Of a stretch of 64,000 bases of DNA, positions 17,381 to 26,068 are shown in pieces. The position numbers and the translations under genes are program-made. Under the pieces are notes generated by a model. The model was not told where the DNA came from, ran no database searches, and saw only the letters and a list, made by a program, of their open reading frames with translations. The stretch is from DASYLJ01 sp964432595. Its GTDB lineage: Bacteria; Desulfobacterota; Binatia; DP-6. The stretch lies in NCBI GenBank assembly GCA_964432595.1, contig CAYSOF010000005.1, positions 287,076-351,075 of the forward strand. The letters are read 5' to 3'. Within the stretch, counting starts at the first letter, position 1. The number at the start of each line of letters is the position of its first letter.

Positions 17381-18877
17381 TCAGGCGGCGACGCGCGGCG
17401 ACGGCCAGCGATGGACGGGCTCCCCGCCGGCCGACAGCTCGCGGTAGCGCAGCAGCATGGCCTCCAGGGCCGCGGGGCGGTCGCATCCGGACGACGCGGC
17501 GAGCAGCATGCCCGCCTGCCAGCGCGCACCCGTTTGCCCCGACGCCGTGCGCGCAGCGATGACGTCGAGCAGCGCGTCGACCTCGTCCGCTGCGACCCCC
17601 GCCTCGACGAGCCCTGCCCGCGCCTGCGGCAGGAGGCGCGGCACCAGCGCGGTCGCCCGATGGCGGTGTGGCGACGGCGCCGCGTCGCTCGGCCACAGCA
17701 GCTCCGCGTCGACGCCGTCGCGGCCGGCAGCGTAGAAGTTGCGGCGCGCTTGGCCGAAGGTCAGGCGCGTCACGAGCCGATCGGCATCGTGCGCGAGGGC
17801 GAGCGTCAGCCCGAGCAGGAAGGCCGCGTTCGCGAGCATGTCCGTGACGGTCGGCCCTGCCGGCAACGCTCGGAGCTCGATGCGGAGATGGCCGCCGCCC
17901 GCGGGGTCGTACACGGCGCGGTTCCAGCGCCACACGGTGCCGTGGTGCAGGCGCAGCTCGTCGAGCCGCGGAACGCGGCCCGCGGCGGCCGCCGCGACGG
18001 GATCCTCCGGGCTCACGGCCGCGAGCAGCGGCGCGTGGATCGCGACGCTCTCGGCGAAGAGCTCGGCCGCGCCACGGCGCGCCCACCCGTGGCCGAAGCT
18101 CACGCGTCCGGGGCGCCAGTCGTCTTCGGCGGCGTCGATGCGGTCGTCGACGGACTGCCGGTAGAGCGCGAGACGCGTCTCGTCCCAGAGTCGATGGCCG
18201 AGGAAGGTCGGCGAGTTCCCTGCGACCGCGAGCACTGGCGCGATCGCGATCTGCGCCGCGTTGTACGTCGCCGCGAAGCGGTCCGGCGCGACCTTGAGAT
18301 GGACCTGCCACGACGTGTTCGCACCCTCGAACGTCACGTCGTCGCAACGGGCGACGAGCGGCTCCGGCCCGTCGATGGCGATCTCGAACGGCGCGCGACG
18401 CAGGCGCCGCAATCCGTTCGACAGCGCGCGATAGCGCGCGCTGCGCGTGAGCGCGTCGGCGCTGAGATCCGCCGCACGCAGCGTGGGCAGGATGCCGACG
18501 GCGACGATCTGGGCGCCGTGGCGGGCGGCACCGGCGCGGACCGCCGCCAGCACCGCGTCGAGATCGGTGCGCAGCGCCGTGAAGGGCCGCCCCGCGAGGC
18601 CGACGGGCGCGGTGTTGCACTCGAGATTGAAGCGATCGGTCTCGAGCGTGACGTGCGGATGCCGCACGCTGTCCAGCACCGCATGGTTGTACGGGAGCGC
18701 GTGGCCACGGTCGTCGACGAGGCAGAGCTCGAGCTCCGCGCCGATCGTCGGCGGCCCCACGCCGAAGCCGGGGCGGCGGAGCAACTCGTCGAGGATGCCG
18801 AGGCTCTGCTCGAGCCGAAGCGCGAACGTCGCGAATTCGTCCTCGGAGAAGACGTCGCGGTCGACCTCGAGACCCAT
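17381..18877 (-). CDS. glutamate-cysteine ligase (GCS2) family protein
   Basis: A 498-residue protein of the carboxylate-amine/glutamate-cysteine ligase type 2 family. The Glu-rich metal/ATP motif IGAELELCLVD is at about residues 46-56, followed by ETDRFNLECNTAP, FEGANTSWQVHLKV and GNSPTFLGHRLWDETR, all typical of bacterial gamma-glutamylcysteine ligases. It would make gamma-glutamylcysteine or a similar gamma-glutamyl amide. The gene lies 57 bp after the ATP-grasp-like gene on the same strand, a position often occupied by glutathione synthetase, but the partner here is biotin-carboxylase-like instead. Confidence 0.75.
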   Translation of the reverse strand: MGLEVDRDVFSEDEFATFALRLEQSLGILDELLRRPGFGVGPPTIGAELELCLVDDRGHALPYNHAVLDSVRHPHVTLETDRFNLECNTAPVGLAGRPFTALRTDLDAVLAAVRAGAARHGAQIVAVGILPTLRAADLSADALTRSARYRALSNGLRRLRRAPFEIAIDGPEPLVARCDDVTFEGANTSWQVHLKVAPDRFAATYNAAQIAIAPVLAVAGNSPTFLGHRLWDETRLALYRQSVDDRIDAAEDDWRPGRVSFGHGWARRGAAELFAESVAIHAPLLAAVSPEDPVAAAAAGRVPRLDELRLHHGTVWRWNRAVYDPAGGGHLRIELRALPAGPTVTDMLANAAFLLGLTLALAHDADRLVTRLTFGQARRNFYAAGRDGVDAELLWPSDAAPSPHRHRATALVPRLLPQARAGLVEAGVAADEVDALLDVIAARTASGQTGARWQAGMLLAASSGCDRPAALEAMLLRYRELSAGGEPVHRWPSPRVAA

Positions 18878-18934
18878 CGCGGTGCGTCTAGCGAGGCGGC
18901 CGCATGGAGTCCAGGCGCGATCGATCGCGGGGCA

Positions 18935-20341
18935 TCAGGCAGCCGACATCCGGGCCCGCGAACGACGCGGCGGCGGCAGCGCGCGATCGAGCCAGTCGAC
19001 GCCGCAGGCTCCGGCGCGGAGCGCCGGCTGCGACAGCAGCGCGAGCAGCTCCGCGCGATTCGTCGTGGCGCCCTCGAGCTCGACCATCGTCTCCTCGAGC
19101 GCGCACACGAGTGCGCGCAGCGCCTGCCGGCGCGTCGATGCCGTCGCGACGATCGACATCAGCGTCCGCTCGCCGGCGCCTGCCATCGCCTGCCCTTCCG
19201 GCACGACGTCCTCGAACCGAACCCCGGGGTGCGACGGCGTGCGTACCCGCGTCACGCGCGCCGGACGGTGACACGCTCCGGTGACGACGTCCAGCCGCAC
19301 GCCGACGGCACGGCACGGTGCGGGCACGGGCGCGCGGTCGAGCCGCGCTCCACGGGCGACGTGGAGCTGCAGCGCGGCGAGGTCGAGACGGGAGACCGCC
19401 TCGACCACCGCGTGGTCCGCGGGAACGCACGGCTCGAGCTCGAAGAAGCTCGCCTGCCGGGTCGACGGGTCGAAGTGGAACGCGACCGTCCCCACGCTCT
19501 CGTAGCCGGCGGCCCGCCCGACGCGGACCGCCGCGGCGCGCAGCGCCCGATCCTCGCGTGGCGACAGCACAGGCGACGGCGCCTCGACGACGAGCCGTCG
19601 GCCCGCGCGCTGGACGCTGCCGTCGCGCACGCCGACCGCCCACACGGTGCCGCGCCGATCGCCGACGATGTCGACGTCGATCTGGCGAGTACCGCCGGTC
19701 GCGCGTGCGAGGAACACGGTGGGATCGCCGGTGGCGGTCCGTGCCGCCGCCACGGCGTCGGCGAACCCCGCGACCAGTCCCGCCTCGTCGTGGATTCGCG
19801 CGACCGCCGCGCTCCGTCCCGCCGTCGGCCAGAGCGCGACGGGATATCCGATCGCGCGCGCATAGTGTCGCGCGGCCTCGAGGCTGGCGACCGCGCCGCC
19901 GCTCCATGCGCCCACGGGGACCCCCGCGCGCTCGGCCAGGCACCGGATGCCGATACGGTCCTCGACGAGCTGCCGGACGACCAGCGGCGGGCCGATGACG
20001 TCGATGCCGATCCGCCGGCAGGCGGCGGCGGTGATCGCCGCCGTCGCATACGACTCCCAACCGACCCAGGCTGCGTCGACGCCGGCGGTGCCGAGCGCGC
20101 CGGCCAGGTCGTCGCCGGAAAACGCGGGACGCCCGTCGTGTGCGCGCCAGAGATGGGCGACGTCGAGGCGGACCACGTCATCGGCGTGCGGAAGGACCGG
20201 CGTATCCGTCTCGTCACGCGCGACGACCGCGACCGCCTGCATCGTCGTCGCATGGCGCGCGTTGTACTCATGGATCGCCCGGATCAGGCGCAGTGCCGCC
20301 TGCCCCCGGTCGACGATCGCGATGCGAGTGAGCTCGAGCAC
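18935..20341 (-). CDS. biotin carboxylase-like ATP-grasp protein, probable pseudoenzyme
   Basis: A 468-residue protein collinear with acetyl/propionyl-CoA biotin carboxylase: RIAIVDRGQAALRLIRAIHE (for IANRGEIA-R-I-R), VIGPP, AERAGVPVGAWSGGAV, RQIDVDIVGD, VRDGSVQRAGRRLVVEAPSP and FFELEPCVPADHAVVEAVS. The active site is eroded. The Gly-rich ATP loop is replaced by a Trp/Pro/Ala-rich stretch; the block usually read EMNxRxQVEHxVTE has lost the Asn, Arg and Gln. Biotin carboxylation therefore looks impossible, and no biotin carboxyl carrier or carboxyltransferase gene is near. It may have been recruited as a scaffold or as a ligase partner of the adjacent GCS2 protein. Confidence 0.6.
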   Translation of the reverse strand: MLELTRIAIVDRGQAALRLIRAIHEYNARHATTMQAVAVVARDETDTPVLPHADDVVRLDVAHLWRAHDGRPAFSGDDLAGALGTAGVDAAWVGWESYATAAITAAACRRIGIDVIGPPLVVRQLVEDRIGIRCLAERAGVPVGAWSGGAVASLEAARHYARAIGYPVALWPTAGRSAAVARIHDEAGLVAGFADAVAAARTATGDPTVFLARATGGTRQIDVDIVGDRRGTVWAVGVRDGSVQRAGRRLVVEAPSPVLSPREDRALRAAAVRVGRAAGYESVGTVAFHFDPSTRQASFFELEPCVPADHAVVEAVSRLDLAALQLHVARGARLDRAPVPAPCRAVGVRLDVVTGACHRPARVTRVRTPSHPGVRFEDVVPEGQAMAGAGERTLMSIVATASTRRQALRALVCALEETMVELEGATTNRAELLALLSQPALRAGACGVDWLDRALPPPRRSRARMSAA

Positions 20342-20419
20342 CTCCGACGGGCCTCCGGCGCGACGTCTAGCGCAGCGCCGACCGGCGGCGCTGTCGCCTG
20401 CACGACACCCGAGCAGCCG

Positions 20420-21112
20420 CTAGGAGAGCACGGGAACCGCGACGCGCCGGAGCGCCTCGCGACTGGGCACCAGGAGGAAACGTCCCCGCCGCGCGACCAG
20501 GCCGCTGCCGTCGAGCTCGCGGAGGATCGCGTTGACGGTCTGCCGGGTCGCACCCACCAACGTGGCCAGCTCCTCCTGCGTGACGGACAGCTGGACGAGC
20601 CGACCCTCCGGCACGTCGCGGCCGTAGTCCTCCGCGAGCTGAAGCAGGACGCGGCCGAGTCGCGAGCGCGCGTCACGGAACACGAGATCCTCGACCCGGC
20701 TCTCGACCCGCTTCAGCCGCGAGCCGACCTGCTTCGTCACCTGGAAGGCGACCCCCGGGTGGTTGCTCAGGACGGCGCGCATCGCGTCCCGCTCGATCCG
20801 CCAGACCCGACTCGGCTGGACCGCCTGCGCCCAGCTCTCTCGCTCGCAGTCCGAGAACGCCGCCAGCTCGCCGAATATCTCGCCCGGATTGACGTAGCCG
20901 AACGTCGTCTCCGCGCCGAGCTCCGAGGCGCGGTAGATGCGCACCAGGCCGGACTCGAGGAGGTATACGGACGCGGGGACGCGCGTGGGTCCGAAGACGA
21001 TGTCGCCGGCGTCGTAGCTCGCCGTCGACGCCCGCGCGCGGAGCGCGTCCGCGTCCGCCGGCGACAGCTCACCCAACCAGTCGAAGTTGTGGAGGTGCCA
21101 GAAGTCGTTCAT
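20420..21112 (-). CDS. Crp/Fnr family transcriptional regulator
   Basis: A 230-residue regulator. Residues 15-130 are a cNMP-binding-like beta roll (VYLLESGLVRIYR, GEIFGELAAFSDCERESWAQA). Residues 175-215 are a winged helix (LSVTQEELATLVGATRQTVN) of the Crp type. The single visible cysteine and the lack of an N-terminal Cys cluster argue against an Fnr-type iron-sulfur sensor. The phosphate-cassette Arg-Ser/Thr pair is not conserved, so the ligand may not be cAMP. Start ATG 21112. It sits between the serine hydrolase and the ATP-grasp gene, all on the minus strand. Confidence 0.85.
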   Translation of the reverse strand: MNDFWHLHNFDWLGELSPADADALRARASTASYDAGDIVFGPTRVPASVYLLESGLVRIYRASELGAETTFGYVNPGEIFGELAAFSDCERESWAQAVQPSRVWRIERDAMRAVLSNHPGVAFQVTKQVGSRLKRVESRVEDLVFRDARSRLGRVLLQLAEDYGRDVPEGRLVQLSVTQEELATLVGATRQTVNAILRELDGSGLVARRGRFLLVPSREALRRVAVPVLS

Positions 21113-21174
21113 GGCCAGCCCACCGGCGGGCGCCACCCTCCCACAGCGACTTTTTCCAGTCCAGGGTGGAGCGC

Positions 21175-22497
21175 TCACGCGTTGGACGCCAGGCCAAGCC
21201 GGGTGGCGCAGTCGCCGGGCTCGACGCCCGGCGCGGCCGCCGATGACGCCGCCGCGCCGGCGAGCGCCGCGCCGCCGATCCGGACGATGCGCCAGTCGCC
21301 GAACGGCGTCCCGAGTCCGCTGTTCACGATCAGCGCGACCGCGAGCTCGCGCGACGGGTCGGCCCAGGCGCCGGAGCCACCGAAGCCGAAATGTCCGAAC
21401 GCATGCCGCGGCACACCGCGGCTCGTGAGGACGCCGTGGTAACCCAGCCGCCAGCGCATGTCGAAGGGGATGACGACCAGTCGCGGCGCCGGCGGCTGGA
21501 CGGTGGTCGCCCGCCGCAGCGTCGCGTCCGACAGCAGCCGCACCCCGTCGAGGGTGCCACCGCCCGCGAGCGCGGCGTACATCCGCGCCAGCGAACGCGC
21601 AGTGAAGAGCCCGTTCGCCGCCGGGATGGCCGCCCGGAGCGTCTCGGCGGCGCCGAAGTCGAACGCCCGGATGCCGCGCGGCGCGAGCGCGTCGAGCATA
21701 CTGTCGAAGTCGACGTCGACACCCGCGAGGCGCAACGCCCGTCGCACGGCGGCCGCCGGGACGCCCGCGAACCAGGTCGACACCCAGTGGGCCGTCGCCA
21801 GGTCCGGGATGGGCAGCGGGCCGCGCGGCGCCCACAGCAGCCGTGCGGCGTGCGGCAGCGCCGCCTCCGTCGCACCGATGTGGAGCCCGTCGCAGTCGAG
21901 CGGCTCGGCGATCAGCTCGCGAACCAGCCGCGTGAACGGCTGCCCGGTCACGCGCTGGGCGATCTCGCCGACCAGAAACCCGAACGTCAGACCGTGATAG
22001 CCGGTACGCGCGCCGGGCGCATGGACCGGAGCCGCGCGTTCGATCGCGCGGATCATGAACGCCCAGTCGAGCATCCGGGAAGCGCCGTCGATCATCTGCC
22101 GGATGTGGTAGAGGCCGGACTGGTGGCAGAGCACCTGGCGCACCGTGATCGCCGCCTTGCCGGACTGCGCGAACTCGGGCCAGAAGCGCGCGACCCGGTC
22201 GTCGTAGTCGAGCAAGCCGCGATCGACGAGGACGTGCAGCAGCGTCGCCGCGACGCCCTTGGTGGTGGAGAACGACGGCGCCATCGTCTCGCGCCGCCAC
22301 GGGGCGCCGGCGGCATCGGTCGTGCCGCCCCAAAGATCCGCGACGCAGCGGCCGCGATGGTACACGCAGACCGCGGCGCCACCATCCTGGTCCGCGAGCT
22401 GCGCGCGCAGGGCATCGGCGACGGGGGTGAACGCGGGATGCAGCCAGCCGTCGAGCTCCACCGCGCGCCGACGGCGCGGCCAGATGGCGTCAGTCAC
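21175..22497 (-). CDS. serine hydrolase, beta-lactamase/EstB family
   Basis: A 440-residue class C beta-lactamase-like hydrolase. The catalytic S-x-x-K is Ser77-Thr-Thr-Lys80 in SFSTTKG; a conserved Tyr follows in GYHGLTFG; the C-terminal H-x-G-type strand is FGHFGFGGSGAW. It lacks a signal peptide, like EstB esterases. GTG 22497 overlaps the phosphorylase stop (GTGA), which sets the start and implies coupling to glycogen breakdown genes, although esterase activity has no obvious link to it. Confidence 0.8.
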   Translation of the reverse strand: MTDAIWPRRRRAVELDGWLHPAFTPVADALRAQLADQDGGAAVCVYHRGRCVADLWGGTTDAAGAPWRRETMAPSFSTTKGVAATLLHVLVDRGLLDYDDRVARFWPEFAQSGKAAITVRQVLCHQSGLYHIRQMIDGASRMLDWAFMIRAIERAAPVHAPGARTGYHGLTFGFLVGEIAQRVTGQPFTRLVRELIAEPLDCDGLHIGATEAALPHAARLLWAPRGPLPIPDLATAHWVSTWFAGVPAAAVRRALRLAGVDVDFDSMLDALAPRGIRAFDFGAAETLRAAIPAANGLFTARSLARMYAALAGGGTLDGVRLLSDATLRRATTVQPPAPRLVVIPFDMRWRLGYHGVLTSRGVPRHAFGHFGFGGSGAWADPSRELAVALIVNSGLGTPFGDWRIVRIGGAALAGAAASSAAAPGVEPGDCATRLGLASNA

Positions 22498-24644
22498 CGG
22501 CACGAATCCCCCAGATAGACCTGCGAGACGTAGTCGTCGAGCATGCGGTCCGCGGAGAATCCGTGCAGCGCCGTACGGAGCGACGCCCGGACCCGCTGCA
22601 ACCAGGCGCGCGGCAGTCCGTCGGCGTCGCGCTCGGCGAACGCCGGCACGATCTCGCGCTCGATCAGCTCGAGCACGAGGTTCGCGTGCCGTCGGTCCTG
22701 CGCCTCGTGGTCCGGATCGACGTCGCCTTCGACGGCCCAGCCGTTCGTGCCGTCGTAGGCCTCGGCCCACCACCCGTCGAGCACGCTCAGATTGATGCCG
22801 CCGTTCAGCGCGGCTTTCATACCGCTCGTCCCGCTGGCCTCGAGCGGGGGGCGCGGGACGTTCACCCAGACGTCGCAGCCCGCCACGAGATGGGCGGCGA
22901 TCGCCATGTCGTAGTCGTGGAGGTACGCGATGCGCTCGGCGACGAACGGCACCCGCTTCTCGCGAAAGAGCTGCTGCACGATCGTCTTCGCCTGGTCGTC
23001 CTGCGGATGCGCCTTGCCGGCGAGCAGCATCTGGAGCGCACGCGGCCCGGTGAGCAGGCGCAGCGACCGCTCGCTGTCGTACGTGAGCAGGTGAAGTCGC
23101 TTGTACCCCGCCAGGCGGCGCGCGAAGCCGATCGTGAGACGGTCGGGATCGAACGCGCGCGTCGCCGCTTCGACGTACTCCGGCGCTTCGCTGCGGGCGA
23201 GACGGTCCCACGTCGCGCGCTCCCGTACGATCTCGACCAGTCGGCCGCGCAGCGTCCGCCGCACGGCCCAGAGCTCCGCGTCCGACACGGCATCGAGCCG
23301 CGCCGCCGCCGCCGCGGGACGCCGCAGCCAATCCGGCCCGACGTGGCGCTCGATGAGCGCGCGCATGGGGGACGCCATCCACGTGGCGACGTGCACGCCG
23401 TTCGTCACGTGACGGATCGGCACCTGGTCGACGGAGCGCTCCGGATACATGCGCTGCCACATCTGCCGGGCGACGGCGCCGTGCCGGCGGCTGACGCCGT
23501 TCGCGGAGCGGCTCATGCGCAGGCCGGTCACCGTGAGGCCGGGACGTTCGGCGCGATCGCCCGGCACGACGCGCCCGATGCCGTGCAACGTTTCCCAGTC
23601 GACCCCGAGCCGTTCCGCCATGCCGTCGAGCGCCCGACGGATCTCGTCGGACCCATACGTCTCGTTGCCGGCCTCCACCGGCGTGTGGGTCGTGAACACG
23701 GTACGGCCCCGGACCTCCTCGAGCGCGGCGTCGAATCGCGCGCCCCGCACGATCGCGTCTTCCATCGGAACGAACGGCGCCAGGCCGGCATGCCCCTCGT
23801 TCAAGTGGATCACGCTCGGGTCGAGTCCCATCGTGCGCAGCGCCTGCATGCCCCCCAGACCGAGCAACGCGTACTGCGCGAGGCGCACGGACCGATCGCC
23901 GACGTAGAGGCGCGCGGTGATCCAGCGGTCGATCACGGCGTTCTCCGGGCGGTCCGCGTCGAGGAGATAGAGGGGGACGCGGCCGACGTCGACGCGCCAC
24001 ACCTGGGCCGCGACCATACGCCCACGGATCGGGACCGAGACGGTGAGCGGCTCGACGCCGTCGCGGGTGACGAGCGCCGCCGGCAGGAGCTGCGGATCGG
24101 TGTCGATCCAGTACTCGTGCTGCCAGCCCGTCGCGTCGATGCGCTGCCGGAAGTAGCCCTGCCGGTAGAGCAGGCCCACGCCCACCATCGGCAGGCCGCG
24201 ATCCGACGCGGCCTTCAGCAGGTCGCCGGCGAGGACACCGAGCCCGCCCGCATAGATCGGCAGCGACGGATGGATGCCGTACTCGGCGCAGAAGAACGCG
24301 ACGGGACGTGCGCTCGTGATCGGGCCGACGCTCGCCGGCGGCGGCTCGCCGAACACGCGCTCTTCGAGCGCCTGCGCACGGCGCCGCAGGTCCGGATCGG
24401 CCGCGGCCCGATCGAGCGACGCATGCGCCGACTCCTGCAGCAGCCGCACCGGGTTCTGCTGGCAGACGGCCCACCGGTGTGCGTCGACCGCCGCGAACAG
24501 CTCGGCGCCTCCTGCCGTCCACGACCACCGGTAGTCGTAGGCGAGCCGTGCGAGGGGCGCGAGCAGCGCCGGGAGCCGCGCGGCGAGCTGGTCGGCGGCA
24601 CGACGGACGTCGGACGAGCCCGGCGCCGGGCTCCAGCCCGTCAC
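22494..24644 (-). CDS. glgP: alpha-glucan (glycogen/starch) phosphorylase
   Basis: A 716-residue enzyme of the shorter bacterial/archaeal alpha-glucan phosphorylase type. It releases glucose 1-phosphate from glycogen or maltodextrin with phosphate and pyridoxal phosphate. Seen: FFCAEYGIHPSLPIYAGGLG near residue 105, HLNEGHAGLA, FTTHTPVEAGNE, HVTNGVHVATW, RRLAGYKRLHLL and the PLP-lysine block PLEASGTSGMKAALNGG near 620. GTG 24644 overlaps the stop of the preceding 77-residue gene, and its own stop overlaps the serine hydrolase start, so the three are a translationally coupled unit. Confidence 0.9.
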   Translation of the reverse strand: MTGWSPAPGSSDVRRAADQLAARLPALLAPLARLAYDYRWSWTAGGAELFAAVDAHRWAVCQQNPVRLLQESAHASLDRAAADPDLRRRAQALEERVFGEPPPASVGPITSARPVAFFCAEYGIHPSLPIYAGGLGVLAGDLLKAASDRGLPMVGVGLLYRQGYFRQRIDATGWQHEYWIDTDPQLLPAALVTRDGVEPLTVSVPIRGRMVAAQVWRVDVGRVPLYLLDADRPENAVIDRWITARLYVGDRSVRLAQYALLGLGGMQALRTMGLDPSVIHLNEGHAGLAPFVPMEDAIVRGARFDAALEEVRGRTVFTTHTPVEAGNETYGSDEIRRALDGMAERLGVDWETLHGIGRVVPGDRAERPGLTVTGLRMSRSANGVSRRHGAVARQMWQRMYPERSVDQVPIRHVTNGVHVATWMASPMRALIERHVGPDWLRRPAAAAARLDAVSDAELWAVRRTLRGRLVEIVRERATWDRLARSEAPEYVEAATRAFDPDRLTIGFARRLAGYKRLHLLTYDSERSLRLLTGPRALQMLLAGKAHPQDDQAKTIVQQLFREKRVPFVAERIAYLHDYDMAIAAHLVAGCDVWVNVPRPPLEASGTSGMKAALNGGINLSVLDGWWAEAYDGTNGWAVEGDVDPDHEAQDRRHANLVLELIEREIVPAFAERDADGLPRAWLQRVRASLRTALHGFSADRMLDDYVSQVYLGDSCR

Positions 24645-24874
24645 TCGCGCTCCCGGACCGTTGCGGGATGGATCAGGGCGAGGTCGTAGGCGTGATCTCT
24701 CGGCACCACGATGCGGCCGTGATCGCCCGGCTTCGACAGCTCGCTGCCCGGCAGCACGAGCGCACGGGGAATCACGACCCGGCGGCCCTCGTGCTGCACG
24801 ATGATCGCCGACGCGAGCTCGCCGATCATCGTCACGTGCTCCACTACCAACGGGGTCGTCACCATCCGCTCCAT
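24641..24874 (-). CDS. 77-aa hypothetical protein upstream of glycogen phosphorylase
   Basis: A small soluble protein (ATG 24872-24874). It has two short hydrophobic strands (VTMIGELASAIIVQHEGRRV, then VVIPRALVLPGSEL) and ends ATVRERE. The composition suggests a compact beta domain, without membrane segments or cysteines. It is the first gene of the coupled unit with alpha-glucan phosphorylase, so a regulatory or carbohydrate-binding accessory role is possible but unsupported. Not recognised. Confidence 0.5.
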   Translation of the reverse strand: MERMVTTPLVVEHVTMIGELASAIIVQHEGRRVVIPRALVLPGSELSKPGDHGRIVVPRDHAYDLALIHPATVRERE

Positions 24875-25252
24875 CTCGGATCGTCGCTGACAGAATCCTA
24901 CTCCAAGATCGGGGCCAAGAATGTCGGATAGCCGACAGCGCGACGCGTCGCGCGCGCGCTATGGCCGGCGGATCGAACCGACATGAGCATGAGGCCACCC
25001 GACCAGCCGAGCGCACCGGCGCATGCTCCGGGACCTGAGAGCAAGCCGCTTCCAACGAACGGCAAGTTCCTTCAAGACCAGCCGCGCGCGCGCCGTGTAG
25101 GTCTCACCGCGGTGTCGATCCTCCGTTTTCCCACAGATGCATCTGGGGGCGGTCCGTCGTCGCAATCGTGCGAAACCGATCTGCCATGCGGCGCGACGAG
25201 CCGACGCACGGCGGTGGTACGTCCGTTGCTCCGCGACCGGCTGGAGGGTGGC
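24875..25252. promoter_or_regulatory. divergent regulatory region with two palindromes
   Basis: 378 nt between the glycogen unit (minus) and the AraC/electron-conduit operon (plus). Two inverted repeats stand out: TGTCGG-4 nt-CCGACA at 24922-24937, and the perfect 12-mer CAGATGCATCTG at 25134-25145, which sits in a locally AT-richer stretch about 108 nt before the AraC start. They could be operators, for example for the AraC protein itself. An open frame can be extended back to 24983 through this region, but its composition and the good ribosome site at 25243-25250 argue that it is non-coding. Confidence 0.45.
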
Positions 25253-26068
25253 ATGAGGGCCGTCGCGCAGCCGGACACGAACGCCCACGCATGGACGCGC
25301 ATCTCGGTGGCAGTCGAGCACCGCGCCCTTTGCGACGGCTTCACCGCGCTCGGTGACGGGCCCGCCGTCATCGCCAGCGTCGGACGTCCCCTGCTGGTTC
25401 ACGACACGGCCGACGGGCGCCCGCCGATCCGCCTCGCACGCGGCGACGCCTGCATCGTCGCGGCGGGCGACCGGGAGACGACGCGGTGGGCGGGCGAGGC
25501 CGCGATCGTCCGGCTCGGTCCGCACGCGCTGCGGGAGCTCGCGCACGTCCACGACGTCGATCTCGTCCCCACGCGGCGGACGCGCGACGTGCCGCTGCAC
25601 GCGCTCATCACGCTGCTGCTCCTCGAAGCGGAGACGGGCGCGGACCAGGGCGCCGCCGCGTATCGCGAGGCGCTGGAGACCGCCCTCGCCGTTCACCTGG
25701 TACGGAGGTTCGGCGTCGCCGGGGCCACGGCCGATCCGGCGATCGAGCGGGCCCTGCGCTTCGTCGACGCCAATCTCGCCCGACCGCTGCGGCTCGCCGA
25801 CCTCGCACGCGCCGCGCATTTGAGCGCCTGCCACTTCGCGCGGCGGTTCAGGGCGGCGATGGGCGTCCCGCCGCACGAGTGGATCGTCCAGCGGCGTATC
25901 GAGCACGCGCGGCACCTCCTCCAGGCCAGGCCCGTGCTGCCGCTGGCCCGCATCGCGGCCCTCGTCGGCTTCGCCGACCAGAGCCACTTCACGCGGCAGT
26001 TCCGCCGTCGCACGGGAACCACCCCACACCGCTTCGCGGAGGCGATCGTGCTGGGGCGCTGCGCGTGA
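25253..26068 (+). CDS. AraC family transcriptional regulator of the cytochrome operon
   Basis: A 271-residue regulator; ATG 25253 is preceded by GGAGGGTGG, and longer starts back to 24983 were rejected. Residues 20-160 are a cupin-like sensing domain. Residues 170-265 are a two-helix-turn-helix AraC domain: LADLARAAHLSACHFARRFR, GVPPHEWIVQRRIEHARHLL, IAALVGFADQSHFTRQFRRR and GTTPHRF. Its TGA overlaps the GTG of the NapC-like gene, so it is the first cistron of the electron-transfer operon and very probably its local regulator. The ligand is unknown. Confidence 0.88.
   Translation: MRAVAQPDTNAHAWTRISVAVEHRALCDGFTALGDGPAVIASVGRPLLVHDTADGRPPIRLARGDACIVAAGDRETTRWAGEAAIVRLGPHALRELAHVHDVDLVPTRRTRDVPLHALITLLLLEAETGADQGAAAYREALETALAVHLVRRFGVAGATADPAIERALRFVDANLARPLRLADLARAAHLSACHFARRFRAAMGVPPHEWIVQRRIEHARHLLQARPVLPLARIAALVGFADQSHFTRQFRRRTGTTPHRFAEAIVLGRCA

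Noticed and set aside
17411..21442. A 1343-codon plus-strand open frame
   Set aside because: It is antisense to the GCS2, ATP-grasp and Crp genes, which have clear family motifs; the frame is Arg/Asp-rich with no recognisable domain, a usual effect of high GC.
24983..25252. Upstream extension of the AraC gene by 90 codons
   Set aside because: The stretch contains two palindromes nearby, locally AT-rich DNA and no domain text; the ATG at 25253 has a good ribosome site and normal family length.
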